From Bacteroidaceae bacterium (lineage in GTDB: Bacteria > Bacteroidota > Bacteroidia > Bacteroidales > Bacteroidaceae), in contig CAAHEN010000037.1 in assembly GCA_900772575.1 (NCBI GenBank), positions 1-60,034 of the forward strand: a stretch of 60,034 bases of DNA, in the 5' to 3' direction. The notes beneath the pieces were generated by a model that worked only from the letters and a program-made list of their open reading frames with translations, was not told where the DNA came from and searched no databases. Both the position numbers and the translations under genes were made by a program. Below, one piece after another: positions 26,557-33,343 of this stretch; position 1 is the first letter of the stretch, and each line of letters starts with the position of its first letter.

Positions 26557-27729
26557 TTACTTGCCAAGCTGCGTGTTGACCTTGTTGAGCTGATCCATCA
26601 AGGCGTTGCAAGCATCAATAGCGTCTTTTGTCGTCTGGGTCTGGGCGTTCTTTGTGAAAGGCTCAGGAATCAGACCGATCTTGTCGATGGCGTTCTGGAT
26701 GGCATTGCGCACGTCAGTGTCAAGCGTCGGGTTGACAGTCTTGATGTAGTCAGAGATGCAGGCGTCACCCTCTTGGATACCCTCGTAAGAGTTCTTGATT
26801 GAGCGGATGTTGTCCTGGAAGTCCTCGATAGAGTTCAGAGAATACGGCGACTCGATGTAGTTGCGGTTTTCGTCAGAACCACCCTGGTAGGGTTTGCCCA
26901 TCTTCGTGTTGCCCACTTCGTCGGCGATATCTACACAGCCAGAGATGATTTCCTCGGCCACTTCCTGATAGGTCTTGTAGATAGAACCGGCTTGGCCAGC
27001 GTTGAGCATGTAGAAGCTGTAGTTCTCGTTGAAGCCGAGCTCTGCATCTTCAAGAATCTTCTGCTTTTCTTCGCTGACACCGTCAGTACCCTTCCAGCAG
27101 GCCTCGAGCAGTACGCACTGGTTGCGGAGATCTTCAGCCACAGCGACGAGATACTCCAGAATCTCCGGGGTATATGTGTCAATGCTGTGTACATGAGAGG
27201 TGTTTCCATCCTCGCTCAGTTCGAAGAGCACGTATTCGATAGAGTGGTAGCCAAGCAGGCCATAACCGCCATTGTTGTCGATGCTCCACTGCTTGCCGGC
27301 CTTGATGTCCTTGAGCAGGTCGTCCATGGCACTCTTGTCAAGAGGCCAAGAGTCGATGTGCGGGTCGATGTTGTGGTTGGTGGCGGGACCGAAGAGGAAA
27401 GCCTCGGAGAGCTCCCACTGTTTGCGGCTCGTCTTCCAGACCTCACCGGCCTTCTTGACGTCATCGGTGGTCAGTGTGCCTGCGGCAAACTTCTCCTTGA
27501 TGGTCTCGCAGTCGTTATAGAGCTCGATGGCAGCGTCGGCCATGGCTGTATAGGTCGGGAGTACGGTATTGTTGACGTAGGGGATGGCTGCTTTCTGGAG
27601 GGCCTGCTCCTTTTCGCTCTGCGTTACCTCGGTTGACGGGTTGTTATCGTCAGAGCAAGAGGTGAAGCTGACCGTACTCATTGACAGGCAGAAAGCCATG
27701 GTCAATGCGGGAAGAATAATCTTTTTCAT
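26557..27729 (-). CDS. Imelysin-family (M75) lipoprotein
   Basis: A 390-residue lipoprotein (lipobox SFTSC, Cys 25) with the imelysin motif GxHxxE seen as GYHSIEY (Gly 160, His 162, Glu 165). Imelysin domains form a two-bundle helical fold; members such as EfeO and IrpA take part in ferrous/ferric iron uptake, and despite the M75 peptidase label the family is not generally regarded as proteolytic. It is flanked by a porin gene (72 nt upstream) and the di-heme lipoprotein gene, forming an apparent porin-imelysin-di-heme-CcsBA set. Cellular site: periplasmic face of a membrane. Confidence 0.92.
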   Translation of the reverse strand: MKKIILPALTMAFCLSMSTVSFTSCSDDNNPSTEVTQSEKEQALQKAAIPYVNNTVLPTYTAMADAAIELYNDCETIKEKFAAGTLTTDDVKKAGEVWKTSRKQWELSEAFLFGPATNHNIDPHIDSWPLDKSAMDDLLKDIKAGKQWSIDNNGGYGLLGYHSIEYVLFELSEDGNTSHVHSIDTYTPEILEYLVAVAEDLRNQCVLLEACWKGTDGVSEEKQKILEDAELGFNENYSFYMLNAGQAGSIYKTYQEVAEEIISGCVDIADEVGNTKMGKPYQGGSDENRNYIESPYSLNSIEDFQDNIRSIKNSYEGIQEGDACISDYIKTVNPTLDTDVRNAIQNAIDKIGLIPEPFTKNAQTQTTKDAIDACNALMDQLNKVNTQLGK

Positions 27730-27800
27730 AACTCAGTTTGTTTGTGTTTTGAAAATTGTTTGATGTGTTGATTATCTGTATGGTAGCGGTGCACGTTCAC

Positions 27801-29192
27801 TTAGAGAAACGTGCCGGAATAAGCGATGCCAAGTGAGACGCTGGGCTCGTTGTTGTATTTGTGAGATAGCAGGCCGATGGCATATTCGCCTTTGACCACA
27901 ATCTCACGCATGGGATAGTAGTTGAAACCGACGGCTACGCGCTGGCGACCGCACCAGTCACGCGGTGTGCCACTTTCCATCTTGTGCTGGGAGTCGTAGG
28001 AGTCGTAGCGGCCGAAGAGGTACATGCGTTGCTGCTGGCGGGTGAGCTTGCTGCTAAGACCAAAGAAGTTGTAGCCAGTCTCGATGCCCAAAGCATAGGC
28101 GTCCGAAGCGACGTACTGCCGGTGCGACGGTGAACCGTTGTAGTTGGGCATGCCAATGTTGAAACGGGAGATGTGTGCGGCATCGGAGAGGTGGCCGTAG
28201 TCGGCGGAGCCTCTGACGATCCAGTTGCCACGATCGATGGCGAAGTCAAAAGCGCCAATAGTCACAGTGCCCTTGATGCCGTCATTCTTGGAGTTTTCAG
28301 TGGGGTAGAGGGTATTGCGGAACGAATTGCCAATGTAGCCGCTGAGTGAGAGGCGGATACCGCGGATAGGCATGAAGTCCAGACGCGCAGCACCAGCGTA
28401 AGAATTGGCTACCTTGAACTCATAGGGTGAGGCGGAGCCATTGTGGATCCATCCTTGGTTGCCAAACTGGTCACTGTTGAGGCCGGAGATGAAAAGGGCT
28501 TCATAGCGCAGGCTGCTCTCACTGTTCCAGAGCTTGGTCTGGCCCCAAACGGAAATGCCGGTCTCATGCCACGTGCAGGGCATAATGGTGTTTTCTCCCT
28601 CAGGGCGATAGACGCCGAAGAACTCTGTGGGCAAGTGATGGTTGTTGGTCTGGCCGACAGGTACAATGATATGTCCGGCGCGAATGTTGAGTTGGGGCAT
28701 GAACGATTTCTGGATCCAGAATTGCTCCAACCCCACTTCGCCGCCACGCTCGATCTCATATTCATATTCGCCGGCTTCTTCCGTCTCCACTTCAGTGGCA
28801 GCTTCTATGCCTCCGTGTTCGAACTCAATCTCAGAACCGAGCGACCAGCCTTTGCCGAAGTCATAGCCGAGGAATATAACGACATGCGGCAGATCGAAGC
28901 GGCCATGGCTCTTGGCATTCTTGAAGCTTGCGGCATCTGTGTAGCGCATGTAGTTGTCGCTATAGAAATTGCGCGACATGACGGCTTCACCATAACCGCC
29001 GACTGTCAACCGCCGACGGACTTTCTCACCGAGGGTTTCATCGTTGTTGTTGGTGGAAGACTGTGCGGTCTCTGTGCGCGATGCGGCAGTTGCATTGTCA
29101 GACACCTCTCTATCGTTTGTTGTGTTGTCGGCCATTGCCGGCACCGTCAGCATGGAAGCGATGACAGCTGAAGTGATAAAAGTGGACTTCAT
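27801..29192 (-). CDS. Outer-membrane porin-like beta-barrel protein
   Basis: The 463-residue precursor has a signal peptide (first ~21 residues, PAMADN), a polar Thr/Ser/Asn-rich linker, and then a long run of amphipathic beta strands rich in aromatic and glycine residues, ending with a strand and terminal Phe-Leu (YSGTFL), as in porins of the phosphate-selective O/P type. It should form a barrel in the outer membrane. It leads the iron-type gene set. The start at 29192 is supported by a complete promoter at 29226-29256, which lies inside the longer reading frame and 34 nt upstream of this ATG. Confidence 0.88.
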   Translation of the reverse strand: MKSTFITSAVIASMLTVPAMADNTTNDREVSDNATAASRTETAQSSTNNNDETLGEKVRRRLTVGGYGEAVMSRNFYSDNYMRYTDAASFKNAKSHGRFDLPHVVIFLGYDFGKGWSLGSEIEFEHGGIEAATEVETEEAGEYEYEIERGGEVGLEQFWIQKSFMPQLNIRAGHIIVPVGQTNNHHLPTEFFGVYRPEGENTIMPCTWHETGISVWGQTKLWNSESSLRYEALFISGLNSDQFGNQGWIHNGSASPYEFKVANSYAGAARLDFMPIRGIRLSLSGYIGNSFRNTLYPTENSKNDGIKGTVTIGAFDFAIDRGNWIVRGSADYGHLSDAAHISRFNIGMPNYNGSPSHRQYVASDAYALGIETGYNFFGLSSKLTRQQQRMYLFGRYDSYDSQHKMESGTPRDWCGRQRVAVGFNYYPMREIVVKGEYAIGLLSHKYNNEPSVSLGIAYSGTFL

Positions 29193-29225
29193 TGCTTTGA
29201 ATTGAGTTGTTTCCTTTTTCGGGTG

Positions 29226-29256
29226 CAAAGTTAGGGCCTTCACGCAACCCGGACAA
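29226..29256 (-). promoter_or_regulatory. Promoter of the porin-imelysin gene set
   Basis: Minus strand: TTG (29256-29254), 20-nt spacer, TAACTTTG (29233-29226), 34 nt before the ATG at 29192. It is a full match to the Bacteroidota consensus and decides the porin start. The gap of about 250 nt to the divergent LuxR-type regulator is the natural place for its operator; no clear palindrome was recognised. Confidence 0.75.
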
Positions 29257-29380
29257 TCCCTAATTTTGTGTAATTTCAAAGCATCTTTAAGTGCCTGCTT
29301 GGTGCTGAGCTCCTATTACATGAACGGTGAATACCCAGATATGGTGATGAGAGGGTGTGCGTATTCTCGGAATAAAATCG

Positions 29381-29388
29381 TAACTTTG
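29381..29388 (+). promoter_or_regulatory. Putative -7 box of the hemerythrin-LuxR regulator gene
   Basis: TAACTTTG lies 52 nt upstream of the regulator ATG. A -33 TTG at the standard spacing is not present, so the promoter may need an activator. Confidence 0.4.
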
Positions 29389-29439
29389 TAGGCTGAATAT
29401 ACGCTGTGCGTAGCATAGCGCACTAAATATCAAGGTTCT

Positions 29440-30390
29440 ATGTCTACATTCTACAGTGAATCCTCTAAGATGTGCGACGTCATAAGCGATGAGCCGTCGT
29501 TACTGCAGTTGATGAGCCGCTTCGGCATCCCCCTCGGTGTCGGTGAGTTGACTGTCAACGAGGTTTGCGAAAACTATAAGGTCGATACGACAACATTTCT
29601 GGCTGTAGCGAACTTCATGAAGCACGGTCGGGATGTCGTCGAGCATTACATTGACAAACTCTCGGTTTCGGCACTCATTGCCTACCTCAGCCAAGCGCAT
29701 AACTATTTTCTGGATTTTCAGCTACCCAATATCCGCCGCAAGCTTCTGGAGGCCATTGATTGTTCTCAGCAGAACGAGGTGGCCTATCTGATTCTCAAAT
29801 TCTATGATGAGTACATGTCTGAGGTGCGTCGGCACATGCAGCATGAGAACAGCAAGATTTTCACCTACGTCAATCTCCTGCTTGAAGGGAAGAGGCGCGG
29901 TGATTTTGAGATTTCCCAGTTTGCCCGCAGCCATTCAGGCATAGACAAGAAGCTGCAGGAGCTGAAGAACATCATCATCAAATATTACACACCGACCGAC
30001 TCCGCGGATCTTCTGAACAATGTACTCTTTGACATTTTCAACTGTGAGGCGGACTTGCGTCTTCATTGTGAAGTGGAGGACGAGCTGTTCATTCCAGTTG
30101 TGCAACTCTTGGAGGCCAAGGTCTCTGTCGGATCCGATGAACGCGCGGACGTCTCGGCTAAGGCCGTGCCGCAGGAAATCCTGTCTGACCGCGAGCGTGA
30201 GATTGTCGGTTGCATCGTGCGTGGAATGACCAACAAGGAGGTTGCGGAGAAACTGTTTATCAGCGTCAACACGGTGTTGACACACCGCAAGAATATAGCC
30301 CGTAAACTCAATATCCACTCTGTGAGCGGCCTGACCATCTATGCCATTGTCAATCATCTGGTCAACGTCGATGAGATAAAGCTTCAGTAG
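29440..30390 (+). CDS. Transcriptional regulator: RIC/hemerythrin-like di-iron domain fused to a LuxR helix-turn-helix
   Basis: The 316-residue protein has three parts. Residues ~20-60 resemble the ScdA N-terminal domain (RFGIPLGVGELTVNEVC) but lack the usual paired cysteines. Residues ~80-225 resemble the hemerythrin-like domain of RIC proteins such as YtfE: candidate iron ligands are His 87, His 132, Glu 136, His 165, His 209 and Glu 213. Residues ~248-310 form a LuxR-type DNA-binding domain (LSDREREIVGCIVRGMTNKEVAEKL, then VNTVLTHRKNI). It probably senses iron, oxygen or nitric oxide. It is divergent from the porin-imelysin-di-heme set, a plausible target. All regulatory statements are inference. 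Confidence 0.85.
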   Translation: MSTFYSESSKMCDVISDEPSLLQLMSRFGIPLGVGELTVNEVCENYKVDTTTFLAVANFMKHGRDVVEHYIDKLSVSALIAYLSQAHNYFLDFQLPNIRRKLLEAIDCSQQNEVAYLILKFYDEYMSEVRRHMQHENSKIFTYVNLLLEGKRRGDFEISQFARSHSGIDKKLQELKNIIIKYYTPTDSADLLNNVLFDIFNCEADLRLHCEVEDELFIPVVQLLEAKVSVGSDERADVSAKAVPQEILSDREREIVGCIVRGMTNKEVAEKLFISVNTVLTHRKNIARKLNIHSVSGLTIYAIVNHLVNVDEIKLQ

Positions 30391-30511
30391 GCTTTTATTA
30401 TGGGCTTTGTCTAGGAGATTCCGGCCTGGCTTGCGCCGGGAAGCAAGCTGGCTAAGGCTAGACATGTAGCATGCTGAGAATTTCGTGCTGGAACAGCCTT
30501 TCAGAAAACAA

Positions 30512-30548
30512 GAGAGAGGACACAACTCGATGGGTTGTGTCCTCTCTC
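30512..30548. terminator. Bidirectional terminator between the regulator and RNase G genes
   Basis: A perfect 15-bp stem (30512-30526 with 30534-30548), 7-nt loop, flanked by AAAACA on the left and CAGTTTT on the right. It serves convergent genes on both strands. Confidence 0.85.
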
Positions 30549-30553
30549 AGTTT

Positions 30554-32137
30554 TCATTTAAGTTCGTGCTCTTCCTTCATGTCTATCTCCTGCCCATTCT
30601 GGTCATAGAATATATATTGGAGATAAGAGAGTTTCTGGTTGGGGATGATGCGCAGTCCCAAGCCATATTTCATCTGCCATTTCCGTTTCAGGCTCACTAG
30701 GCCCTGATTGATATAGGCAGCCACGAAGGGGTGTACGTGAAGTCGGAATGTTTTGATGCCCAATTTGTTGACCAAGAAATTGATTTTTCCCTCCAGTGCA
30801 TCGGTAAAGAGAAGACTCGACTTGATCTTACCAGTCCCCCCGCATGTGGGGCAAGTCTCTTCGACGTTGACGTCCATAGCTGGCCGGACGCGTTGGCGTG
30901 TGATTTGCATTAGGCCGAATTTGGAGAGCGGCAGTATATTGTGCCGAGCGCGGTCGCCTTTCATGTTCTCGACCATGCGCTCATACAGCTTCTGCCGGCT
31001 TTCGGCCAATGCCATATCTATGAAGTCGACGACAATGATGCCTCCCATATCGCGCAGTCGCAGTTGGCGCGCCAGTTCATCGGCGGCGCCGAGATTGACG
31101 TCAAGGGCGTTAGCCTCTTGTCCATCGGGCGATTTGGAGCGGTTGCCGCTGTTGATGTCGACCACGTGGAGAGCCTCGGTGTGTTCGATGATCATGTAGG
31201 CACCATGTTTGTACGTGACTGTTCGTCCGAAGCTCGACTTGATTTGCTTCGTGACGGAGAAATTGTCGAAGATAGGTACATTGCCCTTGTACATCTTGAC
31301 GATATGCTTTCGTTCTGGGGCGATGAGTGTGACGTAGTCACTGATTTCCTTGAAAACATTCTTGTCGTTGACGTAGATGTTTTCGTATGAGGGATTGAAC
31401 AGGTCTCTTAGCAGAGCCACTGTCCGGCTGGTTTCCTCGTAGCAGAGCATGGGGAGTTTCTGCTGGCCCTGCCGGGCCTGTTGCACTTTCTTGATCGTGC
31501 TGTCCCAGCGTCCCAACAGGATTCTGAGCTCCATGTCGAGTTCGGCCACCCGCTTACCTTCCGCAACTGTTCTGATGATTACGCCAAATCCTTTAGGCTT
31601 AATGCTTTGTATCAGTTGCTTGAGTCTGGTTCGCTCTGTGCCGCTTTTTATTTTTGAGGAGACAGAAATCTTGTCGCCGAAAGGCACAAGCACCAAGAAT
31701 CGACCGGCGAATGATATTTCACAGGTCAGGCGCGGCCCCTTGGTTGAGATGGGCTCTTTGACGATTTGGACCAAGAGCTCCTGGCCCACTTTCAGCGTGT
31801 TCTGTATGCTGCCGTCTTTCTCGAGGATGGGCTGGTTGAGCGCCTTGCTGACGGGGACATTCTTTTTCCCGTCTCCCAGTAGGTCGAGATACTTGACCTC
31901 GCTGTTGAAGCTGACGCCAAGGTCGAGGTAGTGCAAGAACGCATCTCTTTCGTATCCGACATTCACGAAGCATGCATTCAGGCCAGGCATGAGTTTCCTT
32001 ACCTTGGCGTAATAGATGTTGCCGACAGAGAAATGCTCCGTGCGCCCTTCTTTCTGAAACTCGACGAGTCGCTTGTCTTCCAGCAGGGCTATGGAGACAT
32101 CCTTGGGTTGGACATCTACGATTACTTCGCTAGTCAT
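30554..32137 (-). CDS. rng: Ribonuclease E/G family endoribonuclease
   Basis: The 527-residue protein has the RNase E/G layout: an S1-like RNA-binding start (GNIYYAKVRKLMPGLNACFVNVG), the FAGRFLVLVPFGDKISVSSKI region, the catalytic metal site in VDINSGN (Asp) and GGIIVVDFIDM (Asp), and the zinc-link ETCPTCGGTGKI. It cleaves single-stranded RNA at 5'-monophosphate ends, maturing rRNA and degrading mRNA. The length is that of RNase G, without the long scaffold tail of RNase E. The ATG at 32137 gives the conserved start TSEVIVDVQPKDVSIALLE. A structured leader precedes it. Confidence 0.95.
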   Translation of the reverse strand: MTSEVIVDVQPKDVSIALLEDKRLVEFQKEGRTEHFSVGNIYYAKVRKLMPGLNACFVNVGYERDAFLHYLDLGVSFNSEVKYLDLLGDGKKNVPVSKALNQPILEKDGSIQNTLKVGQELLVQIVKEPISTKGPRLTCEISFAGRFLVLVPFGDKISVSSKIKSGTERTRLKQLIQSIKPKGFGVIIRTVAEGKRVAELDMELRILLGRWDSTIKKVQQARQGQQKLPMLCYEETSRTVALLRDLFNPSYENIYVNDKNVFKEISDYVTLIAPERKHIVKMYKGNVPIFDNFSVTKQIKSSFGRTVTYKHGAYMIIEHTEALHVVDINSGNRSKSPDGQEANALDVNLGAADELARQLRLRDMGGIIVVDFIDMALAESRQKLYERMVENMKGDRARHNILPLSKFGLMQITRQRVRPAMDVNVEETCPTCGGTGKIKSSLLFTDALEGKINFLVNKLGIKTFRLHVHPFVAAYINQGLVSLKRKWQMKYGLGLRIIPNQKLSYLQYIFYDQNGQEIDMKEEHELK

Positions 32138-32264
32138 TGATTTTGATTGGTTTTTAATATGGAAACAGAGCATCGGCCCAATGACCCGTAGCCCTAGGGG
32201 CGGCGCTTGTTTCAATGCGCCCTTGGCGAGTCACTGGCGATAGCCCTTCTTCCCTATATGAAAA

Positions 32265-32317
32265 ATGTGCCAACCGCTAAACCGTGCACGTTGTGTGCGT
32301 GTTTCGTATTGGCACAT
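32265..32317 (-). promoter_or_regulatory. Inverted repeat in the presumed 5' leader of RNase G
   Basis: ATGTGCCAA (32265-32273) pairs with TTGGCACAT (32309-32317), with a second short GTGCAC/GTGTGC pairing inside. The stem lies about 130 nt before the RNase G start and just after the 29-residue protein gene. RNase E leaders are known autoregulatory targets in Escherichia coli; a similar role here is only a guess. Confidence 0.4.
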
Positions 32318-32352
32318 CCGAGTAAACTGCTATTCTGTCATCAGCAAGATGT

Positions 32353-32442
32353 TTACTTGCTCTTGTGACGGTTCTTTCTCAGTCTTTTCTTACGCTTGTG
32401 CGTAGACATCTTGTGTCTTTTTTTCTTCTTACCGCTAGGCAT
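32353..32442 (-). CDS. Very small basic protein, AURKAIP1/COX24-like (bS22-type ribosomal protein)
   Basis: An ATG at 32442 opens a 29-residue frame, MPSGKKKKRHKMSTHKRKK at its start and RLRKNRHKSK at its end, stopping with TAA at 32353. About 18 of 29 residues are Lys, Arg or His. This matches the short AURKAIP1/COX24-domain proteins conserved in Bacteroidota and resembles the small ribosomal protein bS22 known from mycobacteria. It probably binds rRNA. It is transcribed in the same direction as HU (33 nt upstream) and RNase G (downstream). It is easily missed because of its size. Confidence 0.85.
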   Translation of the reverse strand: MPSGKKKKRHKMSTHKRKKRLRKNRHKSK

Positions 32443-32475
32443 TGCAATATGATTTTAATGGGGTTAGAAATGTTG

Positions 32476-32748
32476 TTATTTGATATTCTGCATAAAGGTC
32501 TTGGCTGGCTTGAATGCAGGAATATTATGTTCGGGAATGATGATGGTTGTGTTCTTGGATATGTTACGGGCCGTCTTCTGTGCACGCTTTTTCAGGATGA
32601 AACTACCGAAGCCCCGGAGGTAGACGTTCTCATCGTTGGAGAGCGCGTCCTTGACAGAAGCCATGAAGGCCTCGACGGTACTGAGTACCGTGGTCTTGTC
32701 AATACCCGTTTTCTGGGAAATGGAGTTGACGATGTCTGCTTTAGTCAT
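32476..32748 (-). CDS. HU-family DNA-binding protein
   Basis: The 90-residue protein follows the HU/IHF pattern: TKADIVNSISQKTGIDK at the start, VKDALSNDENVYLRGFGSF in the middle (dimer core and arm base), and ARNISKNTTIIIPEHNIPAFKP with the DNA-intercalating proline loop, ending in a basic tail. It dimerises and bends DNA in the nucleoid. The RxxGRNPxTG arm of HU is altered to AQKTARNISKNTTI, typical of Bacteroidota HU variants. A -7 box TATCTTTG lies 47 nt upstream. The 29-residue basic gene follows closely. Confidence 0.95.
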   Translation of the reverse strand: MTKADIVNSISQKTGIDKTTVLSTVEAFMASVKDALSNDENVYLRGFGSFILKKRAQKTARNISKNTTIIIPEHNIPAFKPAKTFMQNIK

Positions 32749-32794
32749 CTTAGCTTGATGTTTGTGTGTTAAACCTCTTTGTTGAAATCGGGTG

Positions 32795-32802
32795 CAAAGA
32801 TA
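32795..32802 (-). promoter_or_regulatory. Putative -7 box of the HU gene
   Basis: Minus strand TATCTTTG, 47 nt before the ATG at 32748. No TTG at standard spacing. Confidence 0.4.
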
Positions 32803-32833
32803 TAATTTTCAATTGGTTTGGAAAAGCGGCAAA

Positions 32834-33283
32834 CTACTTTTTTGCTCCCGGAACCGGGATTTTTTCTATCCGCTTCAGGTGCCGGCCTCCTTCGAACGGT
32901 GTGGAGAGAAATTCGTCCATGATTTTCCGCGCCTCGTCCTCCGGGGTATACCGGCCGGCCATGACGAGCACATTGGCATCGTTGTGTTGGCGCGCCATAT
33001 GTGCGATTTCAGGCATCCAACAGAGGGCAGCGCGAATGCTCTGGTGCTTGTTGAGGGTCATGGCGATGCCTTCACCGCTTCCACAGATGGCGATGCCCTT
33101 GTCGCACTCGCCGTTTTCCAATCCCCGGGCCAAGGCGTGCCCGTAGTCTGGATAGTCGCAGCTCTCAGTGGAGTGCGTGCCGTAGTCTTTGTATGCTATT
33201 CCCCTCTCAGTGAGGTAGGCTTTTACCACCTGCTTGAGTGGATAGCCGGCGTGGTCACTTGCTAGACCGATGATCGTTGCCAT
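32834..33283 (-). CDS. rpiB: Ribose-5-phosphate isomerase B
   Basis: RpiB interconverts ribulose 5-phosphate and ribose 5-phosphate. The 149-residue protein has the family start IGLASDHAGYPLKQVVKAYL (Asp/His active site), the CGSGEGIAMTLNKHQSIRAALC block with the catalytic Cys, and EIAHMARQHNDANVLVMAGR. It lies 60 nt downstream of the transketolase gene, so the two pentose phosphate enzymes are probably cotranscribed. Length is normal. Confidence 0.95.
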   Translation of the reverse strand: MATIIGLASDHAGYPLKQVVKAYLTERGIAYKDYGTHSTESCDYPDYGHALARGLENGECDKGIAICGSGEGIAMTLNKHQSIRAALCWMPEIAHMARQHNDANVLVMAGRYTPEDEARKIMDEFLSTPFEGGRHLKRIEKIPVPGAKK

Positions 33284-33343
33284 GCGCGCAATGTCTTTTT
33301 CTTGTGTAGTTTAGTTTGTGGCGTCTCTGAAGCAGTCAGGCGG

